A DNA stretch of 64,000 nucleotides from Bacteroidales bacterium (GCA_017427385.1 JAFRSW010000021.1:62001-126000); one strand, 5' to 3'. Positions 17,885-26,867 are shown, counted from the first letter of the stretch. Program-made: numbers and translations. The notes: generated by a model not told the origin, from the sequence alone.

Positions 17885-18975
17885 CAGAAGTCGTCGTTGT
17901 TTTCGTAAATAGCTGTTTCCCAGTCGCTTACAGAAGCGGAGAAGGATATCTGTTTGTATATTTTGCTGAGGTCCAGCCCCAGATGGAAGGTGTATTGTTT
18001 GCCGTAGACAAAGATATTGTCCGGCAGGAGCCCGTACAGCATGAACTTGGCAACCTGATTCTTGAGGGCGGAATACTCGAAGCCGCCTATTTTGAAGGAA
18101 TCCACGTCGTAGATAACTTCTACGCACTGTTTGCCGATTTCTATGTCGTCGGGTATGGAATAGTAGCGGTGGCTGTCCACCATATGGTCTACCAGGGAAT
18201 CGTAACCGATGAATTTCTCATTCTCCATGCCTACACCGAGAAGTGCATCGCCCTCGAAAACCACTACAGGACGGTAGAATGCCTGCCTGTGCCAGGTTCC
18301 GGAGTTGTTGAGCACGTCGTTGATGAAAACGCCCGCCTGTGCAACGTTCGTTGCAGTAACCTTTCGTATGTGGATAAGACCCTGAAGCTGCTCGTCGGGA
18401 GTGATGTCGCAGATCTTGTATCCTATATCATTGGTTATGTGCTGGAACACCAGGGGGATCATATTCAGCTGATTTACAGCCTTTTCCACGGTTTTGGACA
18501 CCAGCGGGCCAGCCTCGGTTTCCTTAACGGAATAGGGGATGGAGTAGTTCTCCAGATTATCTGCGTAGTTGACAGACTCTACGTGAGGATAATAAGCACT
18601 GAAGGTAATCTTGTTGGATGCAGACCAGAGATAACTGTCGAACAAAGCACTGTAGCCGCTACCATCACTCTTGACCTGAGCGTTATCGAGCACAAGCTCA
18701 CCGCTTTCATAGTCGATTCCCACAAGGCCGAAAGGGATTCCGGAGTCCATGGTGGCCATTTTGTCTTCGGTTTCAACCATGGATTTGGTCATCATGCCTG
18801 TGCGGGCGCGATTGACGACCTTGCCCTCACGCGTGACCATAATGTCGAAATTCATCTTCTGCTTATTGCTATTGTTGCCGCTATCGAAGGACGGGACATC
18901 GTCGATCTTTGCGCAGGATAGCACAGAAAGAAGTACAACGACAAAATATAACGCTATGTGGCAAGCTTTGTTCAT
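17884..18975 (-). CDS. Fimbrillin-like lipoprotein in the regulatory operon
   Basis: 363 residues. The lipoprotein signal ends in LSVLSC (Cys21). The body shows fimbrillin family phrases such as ITFSAYYPH and PLVFQHITNDIGYKI, and a C-terminal ASVSDWE strand like the pilins of the main operon. The TKS at residues 63-65 matches the TKA motif seen in the other structural proteins. Its place as first gene before a membrane AraC regulator and a receiver suggests a sensing or accessory pilin role, but this is inference. A strong promoter precedes it. Confidence 0.72.
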   Translation of the reverse strand: MNKACHIALYFVVVLLSVLSCAKIDDVPSFDSGNNSNKQKMNFDIMVTREGKVVNRARTGMMTKSMVETEDKMATMDSGIPFGLVGIDYESGELVLDNAQVKSDGSGYSALFDSYLWSASNKITFSAYYPHVESVNYADNLENYSIPYSVKETEAGPLVSKTVEKAVNQLNMIPLVFQHITNDIGYKICDITPDEQLQGLIHIRKVTATNVAQAGVFINDVLNNSGTWHRQAFYRPVVVFEGDALLGVGMENEKFIGYDSLVDHMVDSHRYYSIPDDIEIGKQCVEVIYDVDSFKIGGFEYSALKNQVAKFMLYGLLPDNIFVYGKQYTFHLGLDLSKIYKQISFSASVSDWETAIYENNDDF

Positions 18976-19008
18976 ATCTCGTTAGCAATAGTAATTGTTA
19001 TCTACTTG

Positions 19009-19039
19009 CAAATATAACAACAATTTTTATAAATCCAAA
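19009..19039 (-). promoter_or_regulatory. Full -33/-7 promoter of the regulatory operon
   Basis: On the minus strand: TTTG (19036-19039), 19-bp spacer, TATATTTG (19009-19016). This is a complete match to the Bacteroidetes consensus TTTG-N19-21-TAnnTTTG. The leader to the ATG at 18975 is about 33 nt. The AT-rich gap 18976-19085 contains nothing else evident. Confidence 0.85.
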
Positions 19040-19085
19040 ATTTTCTTTTTAAAAATTGAAAAATTGTTAAAACAATTAAAAATCG

Positions 19086-20363
19086 CTATTTGGCATCCAT
19101 AGAAGCCAGCCATACTCTTGGCGTTACACCGGTAACTCTCTTGAAAATGGTGTTGAAAGCGGATGCGCTGAGGAAACCACTGTTCTTTGCGACCTCGCTT
19201 TGCTTGGCCTCACGATGCATAAGAATATACTGTTCGGCGTAATCTACTCTCAATGTGTTGATCAGCTCAGGGAAGCCCATCTTGTATGTGCTGTTCACCA
19301 TCTTGGAGACGTAGGTTTTGTTGGAATGCAACTCATCTGCCACGTCGTCCAGGGTAATCCTAGGCTGCAGGAACAGCTTTTTGTCCATCATAAGCCCCTG
19401 GAAATTGGCCAAAAGGCTTTCATCTTCCCAGGAATTGGGGATTATGTTCAATTTCTGACCTGCGAGCTGGGCTACTTCACCATCAATCTCGCCTGGCTGC
19501 CAGTCATTATTGACAAAATGATCTCTCAGTTTATCCAGAATATCCTTGAGGGTCTCTTCGTCGGCTTCATTGATCAATTCGTTCAACATTCTGTCTGCAG
19601 CCATAAATTTGCCTTCTCTGTTGTAATTAAAGCGTATCAGGTACCTGAAATCGCTCCAGGCCACTCTGGAACGCACGCCTAATAGTGCATTGATGGCAAA
19701 AAGGAAAAGAGAAGTTGTGATAACCGCAGCGGAAGCGATAGCTACTCCATGCTCGGCTGTATAAAGGTTATCGGAAAAAATGATTCGCATCACCATGACC
19801 AGGAGCGGAATGATGATAATATCCATTTGCAGACGCACCAAGCTTATTGGTTTGCCTTTCAGCACGAATGAGAACACATTTCCGGGGAGAATCTTGTTAA
19901 AACTCAACGTCCTTATAAAATATATTAATAGGATAATGAGCTCAACAGCAAGCACCCCATGGAGAGCAGGGCCTGTAATAAAGTCGAAAGCCTTGCCTAT
20001 ACGTGCTTCGAAATTAAGGATATAAAGCAGGATTCCACCTGTAAACAGCATTGTAGGCACAATAATCCACAACATGGACATCCAGCCTCTGTGCTGACGA
20101 TGCAGAAGTTTCTGCATGTACATTATAATTAAAGGTATGATGCAGGGGCCGGCAAAGAGCGAAGCAATCAGCGATCCGGTGTCCAGCAGGGAGCCTTTAG
20201 CAGAAGTGGCATGGCAGGCGTCGGAGAACAAATAAATGCCTGTAACAATACAGAGAAACAGGAATTCCGGGTATGTTTCTGTCCTGGATGCCAGCATACT
20301 GTGCACCACAACCCAGAAAAGACATGTTGCAACAGGCAGGAATATGAATAATGTATATGCCAT
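19086..20363 (-). CDS. Membrane-embedded AraC-family regulator (copy 2)
   Basis: 425-residue paralogue of the regulator at 16580-17884, with the same layout: seven hydrophobic helices in the first 230 residues (segments begin near residues 2, 34, 65, 95, 135, 180 and 207), a linker, and a C-terminal AraC HTH pair (ITLDDVADELHSNKTYVSKMV; SGFLSASAFNTIFKRVTG). It is divergent from the fimbrial operon, sharing a 428-bp intergenic region, so it is the leading candidate for its direct regulator. The DNA-binding domain must face the cytoplasm, which with seven helices puts the N-terminus outside. Confidence 0.86.
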   Translation of the reverse strand: MAYTLFIFLPVATCLFWVVVHSMLASRTETYPEFLFLCIVTGIYLFSDACHATSAKGSLLDTGSLIASLFAGPCIIPLIIMYMQKLLHRQHRGWMSMLWIIVPTMLFTGGILLYILNFEARIGKAFDFITGPALHGVLAVELIILLIYFIRTLSFNKILPGNVFSFVLKGKPISLVRLQMDIIIIPLLVMVMRIIFSDNLYTAEHGVAIASAAVITTSLFLFAINALLGVRSRVAWSDFRYLIRFNYNREGKFMAADRMLNELINEADEETLKDILDKLRDHFVNNDWQPGEIDGEVAQLAGQKLNIIPNSWEDESLLANFQGLMMDKKLFLQPRITLDDVADELHSNKTYVSKMVNSTYKMGFPELINTLRVDYAEQYILMHREAKQSEVAKNSGFLSASAFNTIFKRVTGVTPRVWLASMDAK

Positions 20364-20412
20364 AAATTTTCTTTTTCTATACCTATATATATATTATATA
20401 TGCTATTTTTTG

Positions 20413-20443
20413 CAAATGTAAACAAAATTTTCCAAAATCCAAA
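20413..20443 (-). promoter_or_regulatory. Full -33/-7 promoter of membrane AraC copy 2
   Basis: Minus strand: TTTG (20440-20443), 19-bp spacer, TACATTTG (20413-20420), a perfect consensus. The leader is about 49 nt. Confidence 0.82.
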
Positions 20444-20535
20444 TTATTTACATAAAAACTGAATAATTTTTGAAACAGCAGAAAACACCCCTACAGGGCC
20501 GTCAGAGGGGTGTTTGTCCCCCAAAATAGGGGATA

Positions 20536-20545
20536 GGGGGGGGGG
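20536..20545 (+). repeat. Homopolymeric G10 tract
   Basis: Ten consecutive G bases about 126 bp upstream of the fimbrial -33 element, preceded within 25 bp by CCCCC and GGGG runs. Tracts of this length are prone to slipped-strand length change. Confidence 0.9.
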
Positions 20546-20671
20546 TAAACCCTACGCAGACGCGCCTTAAATAAGGTTTTTTATTTTTTAGCTCTCATTC
20601 TTTAAATTCTTTAATAAGGGTGAATTTTTGTGTGAATTTGAAATTATTTTTAAAAAAAGTTGAATTTTTTG

Positions 20672-20702
20672 TTGGATAATAAAAATATTTGTTTTACCTT
20701 TG
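20672..20702 (+). promoter_or_regulatory. Promoter of the fimbrial operon
   Basis: TTG (20672-20674), 20-bp spacer, TACCTTTG (20695-20702, perfect TAnnTTTG). The resulting leader of roughly 85 nt is long for this window and leaves room for leader-based control. Confidence 0.75.
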
Positions 20703-20791
20703 CCACTGGAAACGATAAGCGAGTGATTTTTGTTTGAAAAATTTTTGATGATTTAAGCAACGAACGAATTTCACACCGCATCATTGCAATA

Positions 20792-23071
20792 ATGAAATTT
20801 TTGACGAACATTGTCGAATCGATCTCCAAGGTAGCCGTGAAGGTTGCCTTGGCGGTCGTCGTATTGTTCGCTGAGACTTTTTTTATACGCGCGCAGGAGT
20901 CCGCTGAGCGTATCTATTACCGTTTCGACAACGCCACTGTAGACGCCAACTATCTGTCTAACCCTCAGTCATTTGCAAACATCGAGGCTCTTGTTGAAAA
21001 CGGCAGTTTTGAGGCCTTCGAGATTGTCTCTTTCTCCTCTCCTGAGGGTAATTACGACTACAACTTCAACCTCTCCACCCGCCGTGCCAACGCTCTTCTC
21101 AAATACCTTGTCAGCCGCTATCCTCAGCTCAACGGTAAGATCAGCGTAAAGCCCACTGCAGAGGCCTGGGAGGCACTTCGTGCTTCGGTCGTGTCCGACA
21201 CCCGCCTCTCTGAGAGCGCCAAGACCGCAATGCTGCAGATAATCGATTCCAATGTCTCTGCAGACGCAAAGGAAAAGAAGCTCGCCGCTCTCCAGAGTTA
21301 CCGCTACCTCTACTCCAATTACTTTAAGACTCTCCGTTATGCAGAGATCCGCTTCGTAGAGGTTGCAGCAGAGGCTCCCGCAGAGAAAACCATCTCTCTC
21401 AGCAAGGACGCTATCCTCTTCGATCTCAACTCTGTGGAGGTTGACAGGAACTTCGGCACCAACGCTCAGGTTCTCGACAACCTTTTCAAGGTTCTCGATA
21501 GCTGCAGCGCCGATGAGATTGCTTCCATCGAGATCCTCACCAAGACTTCACCCGATGGCACCGTCGCAGATAACGATGTTTGCCTGAAGCAGCGCGGCCA
21601 GGCCGTCTATGATTACATCGTGGCCAGGTATCCTCAGCTCTCCGGCAAGATTTCTGTCCGTTCCGCCGGTGAGGCCTGGGATGAGCTCAGGAACGAGGTT
21701 GAGGCTGACACCACCCTGTCCGCTGAATCCAAGAGCAACATCCTTTCTATCATCGATTCTCCTGCATCCGCCGACGAGAAGGAAGCAAAGCTCCGCGCCC
21801 TTCCCGAGTGGAAGCACCTCTTCGAGGATATCTTCTCCGGTCTCCGTTACGCACGCGTGACCGTTAATACCACAAAGGGTGCAGCCACCTTCGTTCCTGT
21901 CAACAAGGAAGCCATCCTCTTCGACCTCAACTCTGTGGTTGTCGACGAGGAGTTCAGCAGCAACCCTGAGGCTCTCGACAACATCGACGCCATGCTCAGC
22001 GGCATCGACGCAGACGAGATCGAGAACGTCACCATCCTTGCCAAGACATCTCCTGACGGCCCTGTCTCCGTTAACAACCGTTGCGCAAAGCAGCGTGGAC
22101 AGGCCGCCTATGATTATATAGTAAAGAAATATCCTGAACTTTCAGGAAAGATTACAGTACATTCTGCCGGCGAGGCCTGGGAAGATCTCAGGGTCGCTGT
22201 TGAGAGCGACGCCTCTCTTTCAGAGTCTTCGCGTAGCAAAATCCTTTCTATCATCGTTTCCCCTGCTGCGGACGATCAGAAAGAGGCAAAGTTGCGTGAG
22301 CTCCCCGAATGGGATCACCTCTTTAGCGAGGTCTTCCCTGGTCTGCGCTGTGCAAAAGTCTCCGTCAAACGCAAAGAGAGACATGCAGAACCGGACGTCC
22401 CCGTTGCCAAACCGGCAGAGATTACTGTTGAAGATGAACCCCTGGAGGTCAATGACGAACTGAAGCTCGACGTGGAGAAAGTTGAAATCGCACCCGCTCC
22501 TGCAGTTCTCTATCCCAGGTTCGCCGTTTCCACCAACGTGGTCTACGACCTCGCCGGTGTAGCAGACGGTTTCCACTTCACTCCTAACGTGTCTCTGGAA
22601 TTCCCCATCAGCCACAAGTGGAGCACCTTCATCGATTACACCTTCCCTTGGTGGGTTAGCAAGGGCAACGACCGTGCATGGCAGATCCTCAAATGGGATA
22701 TCGGCTCACGCTACTGGATCAACTGCCGTACCCCCAAGAATCCTATGAATATCCTTTACGGCCAGTTTGTCGGTATCGACTTCGGCGCCGGATACTACGA
22801 TATTGAGCCTCAGCACAAGGGCTGGCAGGGCGAATTCCAGACCGTTGGCCTCGAATACGGCTACGCCTGGAAGCTCGGCCGTGCCTGGAGGCTGGACGCC
22901 TATGTGGGCGCAGGTTGGATGGGCACTCACTACCGCTACTACGCGGGCGACTCTCAGGATGTGCACCTCCTCTACCAGCACCACGGTAAGATGCAGTGGT
23001 TCGGTCCCACCAAGGCCGGCATCAGCGTCAAGTACATTTTCCACACTAACGACAGGAGGAACGGGCGATGA
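20792..23071 (+). CDS. DUF3575 outer-membrane protein with three OmpA-like modules
   Basis: 759 residues. A signal-anchor-like N-terminus (about 1-35, ending IRAQ) is followed by three tandem modules of about 165 residues. They begin YYRFDNATVDANYL, ILFDLNSVEVDRNF and ILFDLNSVVVDEEF; each has an SSPEG/TSPDG loop, an AEAW/GEAW phrase and a closing GLRYA-type strand. The C-terminal 180 residues (from FAVSTNVVYDLAGVAD) are the DUF3575 beta-barrel domain, known from Bacteroidales fimbrial loci. First gene of the pilus operon, it probably anchors the pilus or links it to peptidoglycan and outer membrane. Its stop overlaps the next start by four bases. Confidence 0.85.
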   Translation: MKFLTNIVESISKVAVKVALAVVVLFAETFFIRAQESAERIYYRFDNATVDANYLSNPQSFANIEALVENGSFEAFEIVSFSSPEGNYDYNFNLSTRRANALLKYLVSRYPQLNGKISVKPTAEAWEALRASVVSDTRLSESAKTAMLQIIDSNVSADAKEKKLAALQSYRYLYSNYFKTLRYAEIRFVEVAAEAPAEKTISLSKDAILFDLNSVEVDRNFGTNAQVLDNLFKVLDSCSADEIASIEILTKTSPDGTVADNDVCLKQRGQAVYDYIVARYPQLSGKISVRSAGEAWDELRNEVEADTTLSAESKSNILSIIDSPASADEKEAKLRALPEWKHLFEDIFSGLRYARVTVNTTKGAATFVPVNKEAILFDLNSVVVDEEFSSNPEALDNIDAMLSGIDADEIENVTILAKTSPDGPVSVNNRCAKQRGQAAYDYIVKKYPELSGKITVHSAGEAWEDLRVAVESDASLSESSRSKILSIIVSPAADDQKEAKLRELPEWDHLFSEVFPGLRCAKVSVKRKERHAEPDVPVAKPAEITVEDEPLEVNDELKLDVEKVEIAPAPAVLYPRFAVSTNVVYDLAGVADGFHFTPNVSLEFPISHKWSTFIDYTFPWWVSKGNDRAWQILKWDIGSRYWINCRTPKNPMNILYGQFVGIDFGAGYYDIEPQHKGWQGEFQTVGLEYGYAWKLGRAWRLDAYVGAGWMGTHYRYYAGDSQDVHLLYQHHGKMQWFGPTKAGISVKYIFHTNDRRNGR

Positions 23072-24183
23072 AGAAGAGACTGTGGATAATCGTTCTTGCC
23101 GCCATTGCGATGCTCGCCGGATGCCAGCGCCGTCCGCTCGAGAACATCTACAGCACCACCGTCCGTGTGATAGTGAAGTGCCTGTGGACCGTGGAGGCCT
23201 ACCCCGAGGGCATCAAGCCCAGCGGCGTCACCATGTACTTCTTCCGCGATGGCGAGTACTACACCACCATCACCACCGCTAACGTAGACTCCTGCACAGT
23301 GAATCTGCCCGAGGGCCACTACAAGATGTACATGATCACCCAGAGCCCTGAGGAATACTGGAAGATGCAGTTCGATCACATGAACGACTTCCACAACGCA
23401 TCCACCACACTCCGCCCGACAGTTGCCACCTGGGCAACCCGCGGCACCACCGAGGAAGTGGTTGAGAACCCCGAACTCATCTGCGCCGGCGTGTCCGACG
23501 AGTTCGAGATCACTACCCAGATGGCAGAGGACTACCAGTACTACTATTCTTACCTTAAGAAGATGATGGCCGCCTCCGGCAAGACCAAGACCAAGGCCGT
23601 GGTTTCCGAAGAAGAGATCACCTACTACGAGGAGAGGGTTGAATACTACACCATCCGCATCCCTGTGTATCCGAAGAACATCGTGAGCCAGATGTGGGTG
23701 AGCATCTACGCCAAGAACGCCGACGTGCTCAAGAGCGTACGCGCATCCAACTCCGGTATGGCCCGCACCTTCGAGCTCACCCAGGATGTCACCGGCAGCG
23801 AAGAGGCCATCCAGATCATCGACAAGTGGAACCTCATCATGGACGACGAGGCCAACCGCATCGGCCACGTTGACGGACTCATCACCACCTTCGGTCTGCC
23901 GAACGGTGAAACTCCGAGCGCCAAGCGCGACTCCACCCTCAACGTGAGCGCCCTGCTGATAGACAATGCAACAGTTGCCGACTATGTGTTCAACACCGGC
24001 AACAAGATCAAACTCGTTGAACCCAACCCCGGATACCGCGGCATGTACAGGCTGATAATCGGCAGTGCAGAAAACCCTGCGATGGATTTGCCGGATGTGA
24101 AACCGCCGGGAGGAAAGACAAGTGGCATGGACGCCACAGTGGCTGATTGGGAAGAAGGAGAGACGGTAGAGATTCCAATGTAA
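23068..24183 (+). CDS. DUF5119-type fimbrial accessory lipoprotein
   Basis: 371 residues with lipobox AMLAGC (Cys19). The phrases VRVIVKCLWTVEA and GVTMYFFRDGEYY resemble the DUF5119 proteins that follow DUF3575 genes in Bacteroidales pilus loci, which are likely beta-sandwich anchor subunits. The C-terminus DWEEGETVEIPM resembles the last strand of the neighbouring fimbrillins. Unlike the nine pilin-type lipoproteins in this window it has no TKA motif after the first strand, so it may not be proteolytically matured. It is translationally coupled to the upstream gene. Confidence 0.78.
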   Translation: MKKRLWIIVLAAIAMLAGCQRRPLENIYSTTVRVIVKCLWTVEAYPEGIKPSGVTMYFFRDGEYYTTITTANVDSCTVNLPEGHYKMYMITQSPEEYWKMQFDHMNDFHNASTTLRPTVATWATRGTTEEVVENPELICAGVSDEFEITTQMAEDYQYYYSYLKKMMAASGKTKTKAVVSEEEITYYEERVEYYTIRIPVYPKNIVSQMWVSIYAKNADVLKSVRASNSGMARTFELTQDVTGSEEAIQIIDKWNLIMDDEANRIGHVDGLITTFGLPNGETPSAKRDSTLNVSALLIDNATVADYVFNTGNKIKLVEPNPGYRGMYRLIIGSAENPAMDLPDVKPPGGKTSGMDATVADWEEGETVEIPM

Positions 24184-24225
24184 CAAAATTGAATGTAACA
24201 AAAATTAATAAAACAAAAAAGCATT

Positions 24226-25473
24226 ATGAAAAAGATTATGATCCTCGCTGCCGTTGCAGCACTCGCGCTGACCGCATGCGCAAAGTTCGAAACTGAAAAG
24301 CCCGTCGTCGATGAGCCCATCGCATTCGGTGCTTACGCAGGAAACGCTCTTACCAAGGCTGGTGCCTATGGTGAGGAAACCACTACCACCCTCCAGACCA
24401 ATGGTTTCGGTGTGTTCGCATACCAGACCACCGGTGATTACTCCTCCAGCGCTACTCCTAACTTTATGTACAACACCAAGGTTAGCACCTCTTCCTGGAC
24501 TTACAGCCCAATCAAATACTGGCCCAACCAGATTCAGGCAGGTGATACCGACAGCCAGCCCGCTACCGCTTATCAGGCAGATAAGGTTTCCTTCTTTGCC
24601 TATGCTCCTCATGTGGCAGCCACCGCTTCCACTGGTGCAGTTACCGGTGGTACTACCGAAGGCATCACCGCCCTCACCTCCAACGCAACTGCCGGTGATC
24701 CTAAGGTTACCTATAAAGTCAGCAACGATCTTGACAAGCAGGTAGACCTCCTCTGGGCCGTATCCAAGGGCGCAACCTGGACCAACGTTGCAGGTACCAC
24801 CAACACTCCTACCAGCGGCAAGCCTTATCTGAACCTTCAGAAGCCTGCCATCGGCACTGCTATCCACTTCTACTTCAAGCACGCTCTTGCCCAGATCAAC
24901 CTCAAGGCAGTTGCTGCTTACAACCAGGTTGCTGCGGGCGGCACCGCAAAGAATGGTGTGAAGATCACCATCAGCGAAGTTGTCCTTACCGTTCCCGGTA
25001 TGACCCAGACCGCAACCCTCAACCTCAACAACACTACCGCGGATACCGCACTCTGGGAGAATGCTTCCGGTTCTACCAATCTTACCCTCACCGTCAGCGG
25101 CACCAACATCAATGCCGCCCTCAAGGATGGTGGCGCTGTAACCGCCGCAACACAGCCTGCTGGCGTTACTGCTTCTGAACAGGATGTCATTGTTGACGGT
25201 AAGTACTACACCCTTATCCCTAAGGCTGGCTCCACCACCGTCAACGTGAAGGTTACCTATTATGTAACTACCGATGACGCTGACCTCGTGGGTGGTTTCA
25301 GCCGCGTAGAGAATGTTATCAGCAAGGACGTTGTCTTCTCCAGCGGTTTCGCAGCCGGCACCAAGAACACCATCAAGATGACCCTTGGCATCTCCGAGGT
25401 CAAGTTCGAGGCCGAAGTTGAGGATTGGGCGGATGGTACAACCCAGACCGTTGATCTTCCTATCAACAGCTAA
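24226..25473 (+). CDS. Fimbrillin family lipoprotein 1 (major pilin candidate)
   Basis: 415 residues. Lipobox ALTAC (Cys18); first strand AFGAYAGN; TKA at 43-45; family phrases GFGVFAY, WTYSPIKYWPN, KVSFFAYAPH and FYFKHALAQINLK; last strand VEDWADGTTQTVDLP. Type V pilins are exported as lipoproteins, cut after the first strand by a trypsin-like or gingipain-like protease and polymerised by strand exchange. The ATG sits in the shared context AGCATTATGAAAAA, also found at the next two pilins. Being first of six and followed by a hairpin fits a highly expressed shaft subunit. Confidence 0.82.
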   Translation: MKKIMILAAVAALALTACAKFETEKPVVDEPIAFGAYAGNALTKAGAYGEETTTTLQTNGFGVFAYQTTGDYSSSATPNFMYNTKVSTSSWTYSPIKYWPNQIQAGDTDSQPATAYQADKVSFFAYAPHVAATASTGAVTGGTTEGITALTSNATAGDPKVTYKVSNDLDKQVDLLWAVSKGATWTNVAGTTNTPTSGKPYLNLQKPAIGTAIHFYFKHALAQINLKAVAAYNQVAAGGTAKNGVKITISEVVLTVPGMTQTATLNLNNTTADTALWENASGSTNLTLTVSGTNINAALKDGGAVTAATQPAGVTASEQDVIVDGKYYTLIPKAGSTTVNVKVTYYVTTDDADLVGGFSRVENVISKDVVFSSGFAAGTKNTIKMTLGISEVKFEAEVEDWADGTTQTVDLPINS

Positions 25474-25483
25474 TATAACCTTG

Positions 25484-25511
25484 CCTGTCCGCCCCTGACC
25501 GGACGGACGGG
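25484..25511 (+). other. Intercistronic stem-loop 1
   Basis: 8-bp stem CCTGTCCG/CGGACGGG (one G-T pair), 12-nt loop, then TCCCAAAA without a T-run. It lies 10 bp after the stop of fimbrillin 1 and is similar in place and design to the hairpins after fimbrillins 2 and 3. Confidence 0.75.
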
Positions 25512-25556
25512 TCCCAAAATGTTAAAACGAGTAAAACAATTAAAAATTAAAGCATT

Positions 25557-26831
25557 ATGAAAAAATCAATGATTCTCGCAGCTGCTGCTGCCCTCGTTCT
25601 CTGCGCTTGCGCAAAGGTTGAGACCGTTAAGAACGAAGCCCCTGAGGCCGTCGGCTTCAGCGTGTACACTGGCAAAGCCACCAAGGCTGTTTCCGGTACC
25701 GATTTCGGAACTATTACCAACTCGGAACTCCAGGCCAGCACCAAAGGCTTCGGTGTGTTCGCTTACTACACTGATGCTGCTGACTATACTAGCAGCACCA
25801 AGGCTAACTTCATGTACAACCAGCAGGTTAAGTACAGCGCTGGTGCCTGGACTTACAGCCCTGTCAAGTACTGGCCCAACGAGCATGGCGCCTCTGCTAC
25901 CAGCACGGATACCGACAAACTCACTTTCCTTGCTTATGCTCCTTTCGTTGCCAACAAGGCTATTGCAACCGATAAGGGTGTTTCCATTACCGACAAAGAT
26001 GGTTCTGCTGCGGCAGACGAGGGTATCATCGCAATGACCGCCAACAACGTTGCCGGTGATGCAACCCTTACCTTCAAGGTTCCCGCCTCCGCAGAAGAGC
26101 AGATTGACCTTCTCTATGGTGTTCTGGGTGCCACCTACGTTGATGTTGAAGGTAATACCATCGGCACCGCTGGTGAACCTATGAAGAACCTGACCAAGCA
26201 GAAGACCGACGGCAATGTCAGCATTCTCTTCAAGCACGCCTTGGCAAAGTTTGTTATCGATATCAAGGATGTTGTTGATGCAGAAGATCCCGACACCAAC
26301 GAAGACCCGGCATCTGATAACACAAAGGTTGTCGTGAAGAGTGTTAAACTTAAGGGAGCTAATATCGGTACACAGGGCGACCTGAACCTTTACACCGGTG
26401 GATGGAATCTTACCACTTCTTCAGCTGAATATTCCGTTCCGCTTCCCTCCAACATTTCTGTTGCTGATGCGCCTACTACCTATCCTACCATAGCTGGCGT
26501 TATTGAGACTGGTCTTGCCAACAAAATCAACCTCATGCTGATACCTGCTACCGCAACCACTACTACTGTTACCAGTGTTGAAATCATCTACTATGTTTGC
26601 ACTCAGGACTCTCAACTGGACGGCCAAGTCTCCGTTGTTGAAAACAAGATTTCCAAGACCTTTGATATTGATCCTAGTACTGATGGCAATCAGCCACTCG
26701 AAATTGTTATGGGCAAGCAGTACAACCTGAATCTCCTCCTTGGTCTCACCTCCATCGAGCTTGATGCATCTGTTGAACCTTGGACTGTTGATAGCACGAA
26801 CAATGTCGATCTTCCTAAGAACGTTGACTAA
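25557..26831 (+). CDS. Fimbrillin family lipoprotein 2
   Basis: 424 residues. Lipobox VLCAC (Cys18); TKA at 42-44; family phrases GFGVFAYY, WTYSPVKYWPN, KLTFLAYAPF, ILFKHALAKFVIDI; closing VEPWTVDSTNNVDLP. It is clearly paralogous to fimbrillin 1 by sequence and by the shared AGCATTATGAAAAA start region, indicating tandem duplication. Probably a shaft or alternative shaft pilin. Its stop is followed by stem-loop 2. Confidence 0.82.
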   Translation: MKKSMILAAAAALVLCACAKVETVKNEAPEAVGFSVYTGKATKAVSGTDFGTITNSELQASTKGFGVFAYYTDAADYTSSTKANFMYNQQVKYSAGAWTYSPVKYWPNEHGASATSTDTDKLTFLAYAPFVANKAIATDKGVSITDKDGSAAADEGIIAMTANNVAGDATLTFKVPASAEEQIDLLYGVLGATYVDVEGNTIGTAGEPMKNLTKQKTDGNVSILFKHALAKFVIDIKDVVDAEDPDTNEDPASDNTKVVVKSVKLKGANIGTQGDLNLYTGGWNLTTSSAEYSVPLPSNISVADAPTTYPTIAGVIETGLANKINLMLIPATATTTTVTSVEIIYYVCTQDSQLDGQVSVVENKISKTFDIDPSTDGNQPLEIVMGKQYNLNLLLGLTSIELDASVEPWTVDSTNNVDLPKNVD

Positions 26832-26847
26832 TTGAATAACCCTTATC

Positions 26848-26867
26848 CGGGCGGGTTTGACCGCCCG
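26848..26867 (+). other. Intercistronic stem-loop 2
   Basis: Perfect 7-bp stem CGGGCGG/CCGCCCG with loop GTTTGA, followed by TCCGGGTGCC. There is no T-run, so full termination is not expected; an attenuator or RNA-decay barrier is more likely. Confidence 0.78.

Larger units (their letters stand above)
20364..20791. promoter_or_regulatory. Divergent regulatory region of the fimbrial locus
   Basis: 428 bp with no gene. From the left it holds an AT-dinucleotide stretch (20385-20402), a minus-strand promoter (20413-20443), a perfect 10-bp stem-loop AAACACCCCT/AGGGGTGTTT with a 13-nt loop (20483-20515), a CCCCC block, GGGG, and a G10 tract (20536-20545). An AT-rich segment with the plus-strand promoter (20672-20702) and an 89-nt leader follow. 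AATTTCA/TGAAATT near the end could form a hairpin over the start codon. I saw no flanking inverted repeats of the type used by invertible promoters. Confidence 0.7.

Noticed and set aside
20483-20515. Rho-independent terminator
   Set aside because: It has no T-run and lies upstream of both divergent promoters, where nothing known needs terminating.
20364-20791. Invertible promoter upstream of the fimbrial operon
   Set aside because: No matching inverted repeats flank the promoter and no invertase gene is in the window.
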